DNA of 40,792 nucleotides, taken from positions 1-40,792 of IMG/VR virus record IMGVR_UViG_3300035390_000055. One strand, 5' to 3'. This DNA is from a virus. This document shows positions 1-7,638 of the stretch, piece by piece. A program made the position numbers and the translations under genes. Below the pieces are notes generated by a model that was not told where the DNA came from, ran no database searches, and saw only the letters and a program-made list of their open reading frames with translations. Numbering within the stretch: the first letter of the stretch is position 1; every line of letters begins with the position of its first letter.

Positions 1-73
1 TCAATGACTGCGCTCGGAGAAATTCAATGTTAAGTGCTTTCGGACGCGGGTTCGATTCCCGCCGCCTCCACCA
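1..73 (+). ncRNA. ssrA: tmRNA (ssrA) 3' end, partial
   Basis: The sequence ends in a T-arm (GGACGCGGGTTCGATTCCCG) followed by an acceptor strand and an encoded CCTCCACCA. This is the usual 3' end of bacterial tmRNA. The upstream part of the gene lies outside the window. A tRNA is less likely because no variable arm or anticodon arm fits upstream and the CUCCACCA end is typical of tmRNA. The prophage has integrated here and rebuilt the 3' end, so tmRNA stays functional. The opposite strand is read as the last codons of the integrase. Confidence 0.78.
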
Positions 74-1776
74 ACCTTTCCCCCGTCCAAACTTTCGGGT
101 TTGGACGGGGTGTTTATTTCAAGTGGCTCCTGGGAAGATTTATTCTTCCTGGGGGCCTTTGTTTTTTTGTAGAAGTCATCACGGCTGATAGTTACCGGGT
201 GAGTCATAAGCGGGCTACCATCAGGGTTTGAGTGCCTTTGAACAAATGAATTTCTGAAGTACTTCTCGTATCCGCAAGAAGATTTGTCGCCATTATTGTC
301 ATCGTCGCTTGGCCCCGGATCCACCTTCAAAATAACATTGATGTTGTCTTTATTTATAACGACTTCCTGAATGAAAGTCTCGACTACGCTACGAACCTGG
401 TCAAATTTTCCGCTGCTTAAAGCATCCCTGGCTCGCAAAAGGCCCTCTATGATATCGTGACGGCTCATATCTTTTGCGGAATTGGATTGATTTAAGTAGT
501 CGATTCGCGTGTTTATATCGTCGAGTTTTTGTTTCAGCGTGTTTGTTTTTCTTGCAAGTACTTTCTTGTCGATAAGGTCCTCGAAGTATAAGTCGAAGGC
601 CTTGTCGATTTTTTTATTTAAAGAAGTAGCTTCTGATGTAAGCCTCTTCATTTCTGAGTCGAATTTTGAGTTTCTGTCTTCAAGCTTGGTAATTAGATTA
701 AGTGCTAGCTTCATGACAGAAACATCACTGAAGAAGATCTCCTTCAATTTGTCTATGACGAATTCTTCGATGGGAACTTTTCGAACGGCAGTATTTATAC
801 ACTCGCTCTTTTTCGATGTTCGGCCAACGCATGCATAGGTATAGTAGCGTTTGCCTCCTCGCCCTGGTTTGGCTCCGTTTCCGGAATAAGCATAACCACA
901 TTCGCCGCAGCGTATCAAACCGATGAGAAGATATCTGCGGTCATCGGTATCAATTCGTGGTCTCCTGGTTCTCGATTTTATACGATTAGTAACCTTCTCA
1001 AAGGATTCCTTGTCGATAATTGATGGCAATGCATCCTCCAAGCGCACCTCTTTGCTGCTACCTTTAGCAAAGATATATGTTCCAATATATTTCTCATTGA
1101 GAAGGACATCACGGATAGAGTTCTTCCGGAACGCTCGGCCTGCCTTTGTAGAGAAGCCCATTTCATTGAGTTTTTCGGCTATAAGACCATATCCATGCCC
1201 TGTAATGAAAAGTTCGTATATTTTGTGTACAGCTTCAGCCTCCGGTTCTTTAATAACATAGGATCCTTCAGCGTTAACATCGAAGCCAAGGGGTGGCACG
1301 CCTCCGTTGTGTTTTGCTTTCAAGGCGTTTTCCTTCATTCCCTTGTGGACCTCACGGGAAAGGTTCTTCGAGTAATACTCGTTCATGCCTTCTAGGACAC
1401 TTTCAAGGATTATGGATTCTGGAGAATCGTCAAGGCGTTCAAGGATAGAGACAACTCTGACCCCTGCATCCCTGAGCTTTTTCTTATAGATTGCAGAGTC
1501 ATATCGGTTCCTGGCAAAGCGGTCAAGCTTATGAACAAGTACAACATCGAATTTATCCTTTGATGCATCAGCTATCATGTCCAGAAAACGTGCTCTGTCG
1601 TCACTGGTGCCCGAAACAGCCTCATCAATGTACGTGCTCGTCAAAGTATAGCCTTCCTTAGAACAGAAGCATTTAATGGCCCTCAGTTGCGCGTCAATGG
1701 ATTCTTCGCGTTGGTTGTCAGAAGAATAGCGGCAGTATGCAACTGCACGTATTATTTTTGTCGGATGGTTTTTCAT
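1..1776 (-). CDS. Large serine recombinase (phage integrase)
   Basis: This 591-residue protein cuts and joins attP and attB through a serine-DNA link. The N-terminal resolvase domain (about residues 8-155) has the YCRYSS motif, with Ser18 as likely nucleophile. It is followed by the recombinase domain (GVPPLGFDV near 160-240), a zinc ribbon starting CGECG, and a coiled coil near 355-420. The start has a strong AGGAGG site. The last 19 codons lie in antisense tmRNA, so this C-terminus exists only in the integrated state. After excision the frame would end in PNITIPPSNKTGK, giving about 585 residues. The promoter carries a LexA-type box. Confidence 0.95.
   Translation of the reverse strand: MKNHPTKIIRAVAYCRYSSDNQREESIDAQLRAIKCFCSKEGYTLTSTYIDEAVSGTSDDRARFLDMIADASKDKFDVVLVHKLDRFARNRYDSAIYKKKLRDAGVRVVSILERLDDSPESIILESVLEGMNEYYSKNLSREVHKGMKENALKAKHNGGVPPLGFDVNAEGSYVIKEPEAEAVHKIYELFITGHGYGLIAEKLNEMGFSTKAGRAFRKNSIRDVLLNEKYIGTYIFAKGSSKEVRLEDALPSIIDKESFEKVTNRIKSRTRRPRIDTDDRRYLLIGLIRCGECGYAYSGNGAKPGRGGKRYYTYACVGRTSKKSECINTAVRKVPIEEFVIDKLKEIFFSDVSVMKLALNLITKLEDRNSKFDSEMKRLTSEATSLNKKIDKAFDLYFEDLIDKKVLARKTNTLKQKLDDINTRIDYLNQSNSAKDMSRHDIIEGLLRARDALSSGKFDQVRSVVETFIQEVVINKDNINVILKVDPGPSDDDNNGDKSSCGYEKYFRNSFVQRHSNPDGSPLMTHPVTISRDDFYKKTKAPRKNKSSQEPLEINTPSKPESLDGGKVGGGGGNRTRVRKHLTLNFSERSH
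61..73. other. attL core (13-bp identity with attR)
   Basis: The 13 bases GCCGCCTCCACCA are identical at 61-73 and 36789-36801, with ATTC also shared three bases further upstream. The left copy is joined to tmRNA sequence and the right copy to phage sequence, as expected for integration in the tmRNA acceptor stem. The bases on either side (60 and 74 against 36788 and 36802) differ, so 13 bp is the full uninterrupted identity. The enclosed prophage is about 36.7 kb. Confidence 0.82.
81..119 (+). terminator. Phage-supplied terminator for tmRNA
   Basis: A perfect 12-bp stem (CCCCGTCCAAAC at 81-92 with its complement at 99-110), a 6-base loop and then TGTTTATTT form a strong intrinsic terminator eight bases after the tmRNA 3' end. 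It lies on the phage side of attL, so the prophage provides termination for ssrA after separating the gene from its own terminator. It is also inside the integrase reading frame on the opposite strand, where no U-run follows the hairpin. Confidence 0.8.
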
Positions 1777-1796
1777 GAAATCGCCTCCTATGAATA

Positions 1797-1826
1797 ATTA
1801 TAGAACAATTGTTCGATATAAAGCAA
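1797..1826 (-). promoter_or_regulatory. Integrase promoter with LexA-type box
   Basis: On the minus strand a perfect TATAAT (1797-1802) lies 18 bases after TTGCTT (1821-1826). The spacer contains the 12-bp palindrome GAACAATTGTTC (1803-1814), read on this strand as CGAACAATTGTTCT. It matches the GAAC-N4-GTTC core of the Bacillus/Clostridium LexA (DinR) box. This position would let LexA block RNA polymerase. Integrase expression, and so excision, would then follow DNA damage. Confidence 0.6.
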
Positions 1827-1923
1827 ATGTATTATATATAAGTGAACTCGTACTAGTAAGAATGTGAATATATTTATATTATAAAATATACCTATAATAC
1901 GAAAAGAAATGAATGGATACAAC

Positions 1924-1986
1924 GATACGTTCACAATAAATGATAAAACGTACACAAAAACAAGCGAAACGTTCTTGATTATAAGC
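1924..1986 (+). repeat. Three 21-bp-phased direct repeats (operator candidate)
   Basis: Three tandem 21-base units start at 1924, 1945 and 1966. Each has ACGTTC or ACGTAC at the same place (1927, 1948, 1969), followed by an AT-rich half with partial similarity. The exact two-turn spacing puts the motifs on one DNA face. The third unit overlaps the -35 of the ATPase-protease promoter. The layout suggests cooperative binding of a regulator, possibly the helix-turn-helix at the C-terminus of the ATPase itself. Confidence 0.6.
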
Positions 1987-2003
1987 ATAAAGTATATTAT
2001 AAT
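1975..2003 (+). promoter_or_regulatory. Promoter of the ATPase-subtilase operon
   Basis: TTGATT (1975-1980), a 17-base spacer and a perfect TATAAT (1998-2003) form a strong vegetative promoter. Transcription should start near 2010, leaving a leader of only about 12 bases that carries the GAGGTG ribosome site of the ATPase gene. The third phased repeat overlaps the -35. Confidence 0.65.
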
Positions 2004-2021
2004 TTACTCGAGGTGAAAATA

Positions 2022-3146
2022 ATGAAATATTCAATTGAAATTGGAAAAATTATCGAAGGTGCATTCAAACACGATAGCGAAAAAGTTAAAGCCTACAGTA
2101 AACAATTAATTAATAAGCTTAAAGAAGATGGTGATATTAGGACAGCGAATAAAATGGATCGGATACTTAAAATGCAGACGGCACATAATCTCACAGCTAT
2201 GAATGAAAAAATTTTTAAGAATATCCCAGTGGATTCTGAATCAAGAACATTATTAGCCGATATTATATATCCATATGAAATGACAGTGGATGTAGCATTA
2301 TCAAAAAATAGTAGAGACCAAATCGATGACTTTATATTGAATTACCAAAATGCAGACAAATTGAATGAAGCTGGAATTGGTGTATCCAATACATTGTTGC
2401 TATATGGGCCTCCAGGATGTGGGAAAACGAGAAGTGCATATTTAATTGCTGAAAAATTAAATCTCCCGCTAGTGACAGCAAGACTTGATAGCATTATTTC
2501 TTCTTACTTAGGAACTACAGCGAAAAACATTAGAACGTTATTTGAGTATATTCAAAAGATGCCATGCGTGTTATTCCTTGATGAATTCGATGCGATTGCA
2601 AAAGCTAGAGATGACAGTAATGAATTAGGAGAACTAAAGAGAGTTGTAAACAGTTTGCTTCAGAATATTGACTCTCTAAGTGATGATAGTCTAATGGTGG
2701 CAGCTACAAATCATGACCAATTATTGGATAATGCTGTTTGGCGTAGATTTGACTATAAGATTACTATTGAACTACCTGATGTTGAAGCTATAAAAGGGTT
2801 GATAGAAATATTTTTAGGGAACACATTTGAATTAGATGAAAAAATAAAATATGAATTGGCCTATGCATTTGAAGGTTTGAGTGGAGCTACTATTGAAGAG
2901 ATTATTAAAAAGGCAATGCGAAATTCAATAATTCATAATAGAGAATTTTCTTATCGCTTAATCTACAATGAGTTTTTTATTAATAGAAAATTGTTTTCAG
3001 ACAATGAATTTATTGATAAAAAAATCTTAATTGATAGAGCAAGGTATTTAAGAACATGCAATGAAAAAATTTTTAGTTATTCAAAGATTGGAGATATTTT
3101 AGGAGTTTCTAAAAGTCATGTTTCTAACATACTAAAGGGGGATTAA
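2022..3146 (+). CDS. AAA+ ATPase with C-terminal helix-turn-helix
   Basis: This 374-residue protein has a full AAA+ core. Walker A is GPPGCGKT (129-136), Walker B is VLFLDEFDA with Asp187-Glu188, sensor 1 is in VAATNHD, and NAVWRRFDY supplies an arginine finger. The N-terminal 120 residues are helical and of unknown role. The C-terminal end (about 350-374, KIGDILGVSKSHVSNILKG) looks like a DNA-binding helix-turn-helix, which is unusual on a FtsH/spastin-like ATPase. The gene is AT-rich compared with the structural genes and sits three bases before a subtilase gene. Such ATPase-protease pairs occur on mobile elements and are suspected defence or conflict systems. ATG2022 was chosen for its spacing from GAGGTG. 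Confidence 0.88.
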   Translation: MKYSIEIGKIIEGAFKHDSEKVKAYSKQLINKLKEDGDIRTANKMDRILKMQTAHNLTAMNEKIFKNIPVDSESRTLLADIIYPYEMTVDVALSKNSRDQIDDFILNYQNADKLNEAGIGVSNTLLLYGPPGCGKTRSAYLIAEKLNLPLVTARLDSIISSYLGTTAKNIRTLFEYIQKMPCVLFLDEFDAIAKARDDSNELGELKRVVNSLLQNIDSLSDDSLMVAATNHDQLLDNAVWRRFDYKITIELPDVEAIKGLIEIFLGNTFELDEKIKYELAYAFEGLSGATIEEIIKKAMRNSIIHNREFSYRLIYNEFFINRKLFSDNEFIDKKILIDRARYLRTCNEKIFSYSKIGDILGVSKSHVSNILKGD

Positions 3147-3149
3147 AAT

Positions 3150-5426
3150 ATGGGTAAAAGGAATCTACCGATTAAAGTTATTTTGCCAAGAACCAGCGAT
3201 AATGTTCCAAATAAGGCGGGCGGGAAATTAAAATATTTTGGAGAAGTGACTGGAGAATTACAAAATTCAATAATAGATCAATTCGAAGAAGTATTTAACT
3301 ATTATGAAGAAGTTTTTATCGAAAGTGAGAACGTACCGGTTGTAGGAAAGATTTATGTTAAAGAGGAGGCCATAGCAAAATCATATAAACCTAATGATTT
3401 ATGTAGAAATTGCCCGATAATTGGAACTGGTCAATTAGATGAATTGTATGTAAAATTAACGTCGAGGAATATTCATGAAACTATTGAAATTATTAAGACG
3501 CTACCATCGCAAAGAGTCAAAGCTAATCTTACAGCATTGCGTGAAGTCAGTCCTTTTGTTCCAGAGGATAAAATTTCAAAACAATTAATTGCAGTAACGG
3601 AAAACAATAAATTTTCGGAGGTCAAAGAAAAAATAAAGATAAAGATTTTTGATTTTGATAATGAATACGACAATGAAATAATACATAATTATGTTAAAAA
3701 TAAGATTCAAGAAATGGAATTGGATTCGGATATTAAATATATTAAGTATGGTGAAAAGATTGAATATATAAAAATAAGGGTTGAATCTGTTGAAGATATA
3801 AATAAATTGGCTAAAGTTAATGGCATTAAAACAATCGATTTTTTTCAAGAATATTCAATGCCAATAAATAGTCAAAACGGAACTGATTTTGGGCGCGTTG
3901 AGGAAAGAGAGTTTCAACAAAGTGATGAAATTATTGGGATAATTGATGGGGGAATTAGTCCAAGTAATAAATATTTAAACCCTTACATAGTGGCGAGAGA
4001 AACTTATGTTCCTTCTGAATACCAGAATCATAGTCATGGTACTTTTATTGCGTCTACAATTCAGTATGGGGATTATTTAAATGGCATAAGTGGAAATAAT
4101 AAAAGTTTTAATTTCCTAGATGTAGTAGCTATTCCAAACAGTGATCCGAAAATTGGTCCAGTGGACAGTATTGGTGAAATTCAGCTTATGGAAATAATTG
4201 AAGACGTTATGGGGAAATATTCGAAAAAGGTAAAGATATGGAATATTTCACTAGGCATGCAATCAATTGTGAGTGATGGAAAAACAATGTCTGACTTAGG
4301 AGTTTTCTTAGATTATATTCAGCACGAATATGATGTGCAGTTTATCGTTTCTAGCGGGAATATTGAAAAACCACCACTGAGAACTTGGCCTCCACAAGAG
4401 AATTATGGAGAGCATGATAGAATAATTTCACCGGCTGATTCTGTTAGGGCAATTACTGTTGGATCCCTAGCATATAGAGATTCTGATATCTCAATAGTGA
4501 ATAAAGATGAACCTTCACCGTTTAGCAGAAGAGGCCCTGGTGTTAATTTCATTGTCAAACCAGATTTAGTTGATTATGGCGGGAATATTGATTGTAAATA
4601 TTGTGTAAATGGACTTGGGATGATAGGAATGGATATCCATGGAAATGCGGTAGAAGGGATAGGAACTAGTTATTCTGCTCCACGTGTGGCAAGGAAAGTT
4701 GCTTGCATTCATGATGAACTAGTCGAAAAAAATAAATTGTTGGCAAAGGCTTTAACTATTCATTCAGCTAGATTGAAATCAAGAGAATTAATTAACAGCG
4801 ATAACGATTTAGTTAAGTATTATGGTTTTGGTATGCCCTCGATTGATTCCAATGAGTGTTTAAAATGTAATAGTAGTGAAGTGACCATGATTTTTAAGCA
4901 GAAGCTTGTACATGGTACGCATCTTGAAATGTATTCATTCCCATACCCTAAATCGCTGATTAAAAATGGCAAGTACATAGGGGAAATATGTATGACATTG
5001 GCTTATGATCCTTTATTAGATGAACGATATGGACAAGAATATTGTAGAGCAAATATTGATGCTTCATTTGGTACATATAATTTAACAGAAAAAGGAATTG
5101 ATTTTCATGGGCAAGTGCCAGTGGAAAAAACATGGGATGGGAATTTTGAAAAAGCCAAAGTAGAAAATGGCTTTAAATGGAGTCCTATTAAATCATATTA
5201 TAGAAAGTTACCAAGAGGTATTAATGTATCGGATGGTTGGAAACTTCGCCTTGATATGTACGCTAGAAATGGCACGTTTATTGAAGAAATGGAATTTGTG
5301 CTTATTGTGACAATAAAAGATCCTAATAATAATGATATATATTCGGAAATAATAAATGGATTAAGAGAAAATGGTTATATTACAAATAATTTAGAATTAA
5401 GACACCAAATAAGACCACGGATATAG
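3150..5426 (+). CDS. Subtilisin-like (S8) serine protease, partner of the ATPase
   Basis: This 758-residue protein has a complete S8 triad: Asp266 in IIGIIDGGI, His296 in HSHGTFIAS and Ser507 in GTSYSAPRVA, with oxyanion Asn404 in SSGN. No signal peptide is visible, so it should act in the cytoplasm. The 260 residues before the catalytic domain and 230 after it match no family I recognise; CRNCPIIGTG near residue 85 is notable. The ATPase may unfold or present substrates, or may hold the protease inactive until a trigger. The gene is AT-rich, co-transcribed with the ATPase and not needed for a phage cycle, so it is probably cargo. Confidence 0.87.
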   Translation: MGKRNLPIKVILPRTSDNVPNKAGGKLKYFGEVTGELQNSIIDQFEEVFNYYEEVFIESENVPVVGKIYVKEEAIAKSYKPNDLCRNCPIIGTGQLDELYVKLTSRNIHETIEIIKTLPSQRVKANLTALREVSPFVPEDKISKQLIAVTENNKFSEVKEKIKIKIFDFDNEYDNEIIHNYVKNKIQEMELDSDIKYIKYGEKIEYIKIRVESVEDINKLAKVNGIKTIDFFQEYSMPINSQNGTDFGRVEEREFQQSDEIIGIIDGGISPSNKYLNPYIVARETYVPSEYQNHSHGTFIASTIQYGDYLNGISGNNKSFNFLDVVAIPNSDPKIGPVDSIGEIQLMEIIEDVMGKYSKKVKIWNISLGMQSIVSDGKTMSDLGVFLDYIQHEYDVQFIVSSGNIEKPPLRTWPPQENYGEHDRIISPADSVRAITVGSLAYRDSDISIVNKDEPSPFSRRGPGVNFIVKPDLVDYGGNIDCKYCVNGLGMIGMDIHGNAVEGIGTSYSAPRVARKVACIHDELVEKNKLLAKALTIHSARLKSRELINSDNDLVKYYGFGMPSIDSNECLKCNSSEVTMIFKQKLVHGTHLEMYSFPYPKSLIKNGKYIGEICMTLAYDPLLDERYGQEYCRANIDASFGTYNLTEKGIDFHGQVPVEKTWDGNFEKAKVENGFKWSPIKSYYRKLPRGINVSDGWKLRLDMYARNGTFIEEMEFVLIVTIKDPNNNDIYSEIINGLRENGYITNNLELRHQIRPRI

Positions 5427-5440
5427 TCGTGATGATATAT

Positions 5441-5956
5441 TTATAAATTTTTGTATAGACACACATTCGGAAAACTTGACAGCACCAAAGCAAGATTGTC
5501 ATTGACTTGAATTACAGAATTCTTCAATGATAAAAATCGCAGTTTTTCATGAAGAATTTTTTTAGAGACATGCAGCCTTTTAGAAACATCATTCAGTGTA
5601 TCGGTAGAATTCTTTATACATGAAATTAGTTCTTCCGTGGGTACAAGTGTATCGCAAGTCCAACGGAGAGCATCCTCTTCGATTTTACTGAGATGAATTC
5701 GATTAGCAATGTGATATAAAGGTCCTACAAAGTCTCCAACAGATGTAAAATGATGACCAAGTTCTTCGGCGAGGACTATCATAAGCTGGTCCTCGTCGTT
5801 TTGTATTTTTGAGTTGATTCCTATTATAGGCCCGGTTTCTTTGGAGGAAAAGTAAACACCAAAAATAGGATCCACTAAAGGGAAATAGTTGATTGTAATG
5901 TTTTCTACATCTGCAATATCGTATAGTTGTTTGAGTTTTGGATTCAATGGTTTCAC
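5441..5956 (-). CDS. ImmA/IrrE-type metallopeptidase
   Basis: This 171-residue protein has the motif LAEELGHHFTSVGD (residues 62-75), a form of the HExxH zinc site found in DUF955/ImmA proteins, followed by the family's EEDALRW helix. The canonical first histidine is a glutamate here, and an extra histidine follows the second one. In phages and ICEs this peptidase cleaves the neighbouring repressor after an SOS signal. It is the last gene of the leftward lysogeny operon, so repressor inactivation is the likely job. Confidence 0.85.
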   Translation of the reverse strand: MKPLNPKLKQLYDIADVENITINYFPLVDPIFGVYFSSKETGPIIGINSKIQNDEDQLMIVLAEELGHHFTSVGDFVGPLYHIANRIHLSKIEEDALRWTCDTLVPTEELISCIKNSTDTLNDVSKRLHVSKKILHEKLRFLSLKNSVIQVNDNLALVLSSFPNVCLYKNL

Positions 5957-6025
5957 CTTGTTAGAGTAGTTATGAAATCTACAATTATTAATAATTCTTT
6001 CTAAAATCTTTGATTAAGTAAATTA

Positions 6026-6712
6026 TTATTTGATTTGAGGTTGATTAATTCTTTGTTGTAAGCTTGATATTTTTTCTTCCAATCTACTAATCTCATCTTT
6101 TTGATAAGAATCATCAATATCATCCTTTTTCAAAAAATATAAAGCTTCTAAGTACTGATCAATAGCTTTTTTATCTTGTTCCTTGAATTCGTATTTGTCA
6201 GCTTTATCAATAATGCAGGTATATTGAGTTTTATGTATGAGCGTATTCATCGTATTTTCATATTTATCAAAATATTCTATATGACCAAAGTTGTTTTTAT
6301 ATTCGCTAATTTTTGTAAAGCATTTTGTCAGAGGACCAATTTTTCCGGCTGGCGTTGTTGCGATTTTTGATTTTTGGACAGCTTTTTCAATTTGAGATTC
6401 GATTTCTTTGATAGTGCATTCATCTTTATCATCAATAACCATTTGCATAAGAATTGAAGGTAATGGGTTAGTTATTGGAATACCTACTTTTTCATATTTG
6501 AGCAATTCCTCAGCATTACTATTAACAACATCGAGTCGGCTGTTTATAGTTTCATATTTTTTTGAAGTACCAACTATTTTTGATGATTCTGTAATTACCC
6601 TTAATCGCGATTGGGCTTCCATAGTAATTCCAGGGGCGCAATTTTTGCACACACCCATTTCATTTATTCCTACAAAAAATCCTTTTCTCCCACACCATTT
6701 ACATTCACTCAT
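6026..6712 (-). CDS. Zinc-ribbon protein of the lysogeny module
   Basis: This 228-residue protein has a four-cysteine zinc knuckle at the N-terminus (Cys4, Cys7, Cys22, Cys25), then a charged helical region and a C-terminal coiled coil (about 170-225). I do not recognise the family. It lies between the repressor and the ImmA-like peptidase, which are often adjacent, so it may act in sensing or relaying the induction signal. The AT-rich composition and helical repeats also fit an accessory gene. The start follows AAGGAGCG. Confidence 0.72.
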   Translation of the reverse strand: MSECKWCGRKGFFVGINEMGVCKNCAPGITMEAQSRLRVITESSKIVGTSKKYETINSRLDVVNSNAEELLKYEKVGIPITNPLPSILMQMVIDDKDECTIKEIESQIEKAVQKSKIATTPAGKIGPLTKCFTKISEYKNNFGHIEYFDKYENTMNTLIHKTQYTCIIDKADKYEFKEQDKKAIDQYLEALYFLKKDDIDDSYQKDEISRLEEKISSLQQRINQPQIK

Positions 6713-6731
6713 TTAGAATCCACGCTCCTTA

Positions 6732-7061
6732 TTATTTTTTTCCATATTTGTGTTTTAGGAACTCGATGTAATCTGCGAGTTCTTTTTGTGCTTCTGGAGG
6801 AAGGTTTTCGTCATAACCATCGGCTCTATGTAGAGCAGCAGTGGTAGGAGCAGGCGCCTTTATATTGGATTTACCAAGGAGGTAATCAGTGGATACATTG
6901 AAAAAATCCGCGAATTTAAGAAGTGTTTCATGGTCGGGTTCTTTTCTTTCGGTTTCATAGCCTGCAATAGTTGAGCGGCTTATCGATAATCTTTGTCCAA
7001 GCTCTTCTTGAGTAAGTCCAAGTTCTTTTCTGAGAAATTTAACACTGTTTGCGAAAGACAT
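6732..7061 (-). CDS. XRE-family phage repressor
   Basis: This 109-residue protein has an N-terminal helix-turn-helix (LTQEELGQRLSISRSTIAGY, residues 15-34) and the STDYLLG segment common in cI-like repressors of Gram-positive phages. The short C-terminal helix (PPEAQKELADYIEFLKHKY) probably dimerises. It is divergent from the Cro-like gene and faces four operators. It has no peptidase domain, so induction should depend on the ImmA-like protein. The ribosome site is AAAGGAGTGG. Confidence 0.9.
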   Translation of the reverse strand: MSFANSVKFLRKELGLTQEELGQRLSISRSTIAGYETERKEPDHETLLKFADFFNVSTDYLLGKSNIKAPAPTTAALHRADGYDENLPPEAQKELADYIEFLKHKYGKK

Positions 7062-7100
7062 AATTTACCACTCCTTTATAATAACAGTTTATGCGAAAAT

Positions 7101-7207
7101 GTCCCTGTTATAAACATAAATCGTGATAATATCCCGAAAAGAAACATTTATATTGACAATGTTTCCATAAGGGACTAATATAAATATAAAGAGTTTCCAA
7201 AGGGGAC
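7101..7207. promoter_or_regulatory. Four 15-bp operators of the lysis-lysogeny switch
   Basis: Four related 15-mers are at 7101-7115 (-), 7131-7145 (-), 7161-7175 (+) and 7193-7207 (+). They read GTTTATAACAGGGAC, GTTTCTTTTCGGGAT, GTTTCCATAAGGGAC and GTTTCCAAAGGGGAC. The pattern is GTTTC-N5-GGGAC, an imperfect palindrome. Starts are 30, 30 and 32 bases apart, about three helical turns, so dimers would sit on one face. The third fills the spacer of the rightward promoter and the fourth lies after its start site. The outer pair are inverted relative to the inner pair. Confidence 0.8.
7153..7181 (+). promoter_or_regulatory. Rightward early promoter (PR)
   Basis: A perfect TTGACA (7153-7158), a 17-base spacer and TAATAT (7176-7181) precede the Cro-like gene. 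The spacer is filled by the third operator (7161-7175), so repressor binding would directly block the polymerase. I could not identify a convincing leftward promoter for the repressor gene. Confidence 0.8.
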
Positions 7208-7222
7208 AATGGAGGTGGCTAT

Positions 7223-7441
7223 ATGAGACATAATTTAAAGGAATCAAGAGAAAAACATGGATTTACTCAAGCGGAAATGGCTATGAAGCTTGGAATAGCA
7301 CGAACAACATATACGAATATTGAACTAGGGACAAAAGATCCTTCTTTTAGATTAGCATTTCGTATTAAAAAACTTCTGAAGGCAGAAGATGAAATTTTTT
7401 TATCTATTAATGTCCCAGATGGAAACAATAAGCGAACTTGA
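7223..7441 (+). CDS. Cro-like XRE regulator
   Basis: This 72-residue protein is almost entirely one helix-turn-helix domain (FTQAEMAMKLGIARTTYTNI, residues 14-33) of the XRE family. It is the first gene of the rightward early operon and divergent from the repressor, the usual place for Cro. It probably competes for the four operators and commits the phage to lytic growth. The ribosome site is GGAGGTGG. Confidence 0.88.
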   Translation: MRHNLKESREKHGFTQAEMAMKLGIARTTYTNIELGTKDPSFRLAFRIKKLLKAEDEIFLSINVPDGNNKRT

Positions 7442-7467
7442 AATTATATTGAATAGGAGGAGGAATC

Positions 7468-7629
7468 ATGAAACGAGACATTATTGTGATTTATAAACCG
7501 CAACCCATCGATTATGAACCGCTTATTTGCAGTTTTGCAGATTGTATTCAGGATCAGCTTGAAAGAGGCATAAAACCGAAGGATCTATTCAAGGAATGGG
7601 AGATGAATGAACCGGTGTATAGAGAGTAG
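7468..7629 (+). CDS. Small early phage protein (53 aa)
   Basis: This short frame begins MKRDIIVIYKPQPIDYE and ends in EPVYRE. It has a very strong ribosome site (AGGAGGAGGAATC), lies 26 bases after the Cro-like gene and fills the gap to the next start, so it is probably translated. I recognise no family. Confidence 0.6.
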   Translation: MKRDIIVIYKPQPIDYEPLICSFADCIQDQLERGIKPKDLFKEWEMNEPVYRE

Positions 7630-7638
7630 GTGAGGCAC

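Noticed and set aside
1-73. tRNA-Ser or another tRNA as the integration target
   Set aside because: No anticodon arm or long variable arm fits before the T-arm, and the end CCTCCACCA is typical of tmRNA.
34-231. Open frame on the plus strand over tmRNA and attL
   Set aside because: It is antisense to the integrase, overlaps a structural RNA and a terminator, and has no ribosome site.
7078-7131. Leftward promoter for the repressor
   Set aside because: Several TATTAT-like boxes exist, but none has a -35 at proper spacing or a start site compatible with the ribosome site.
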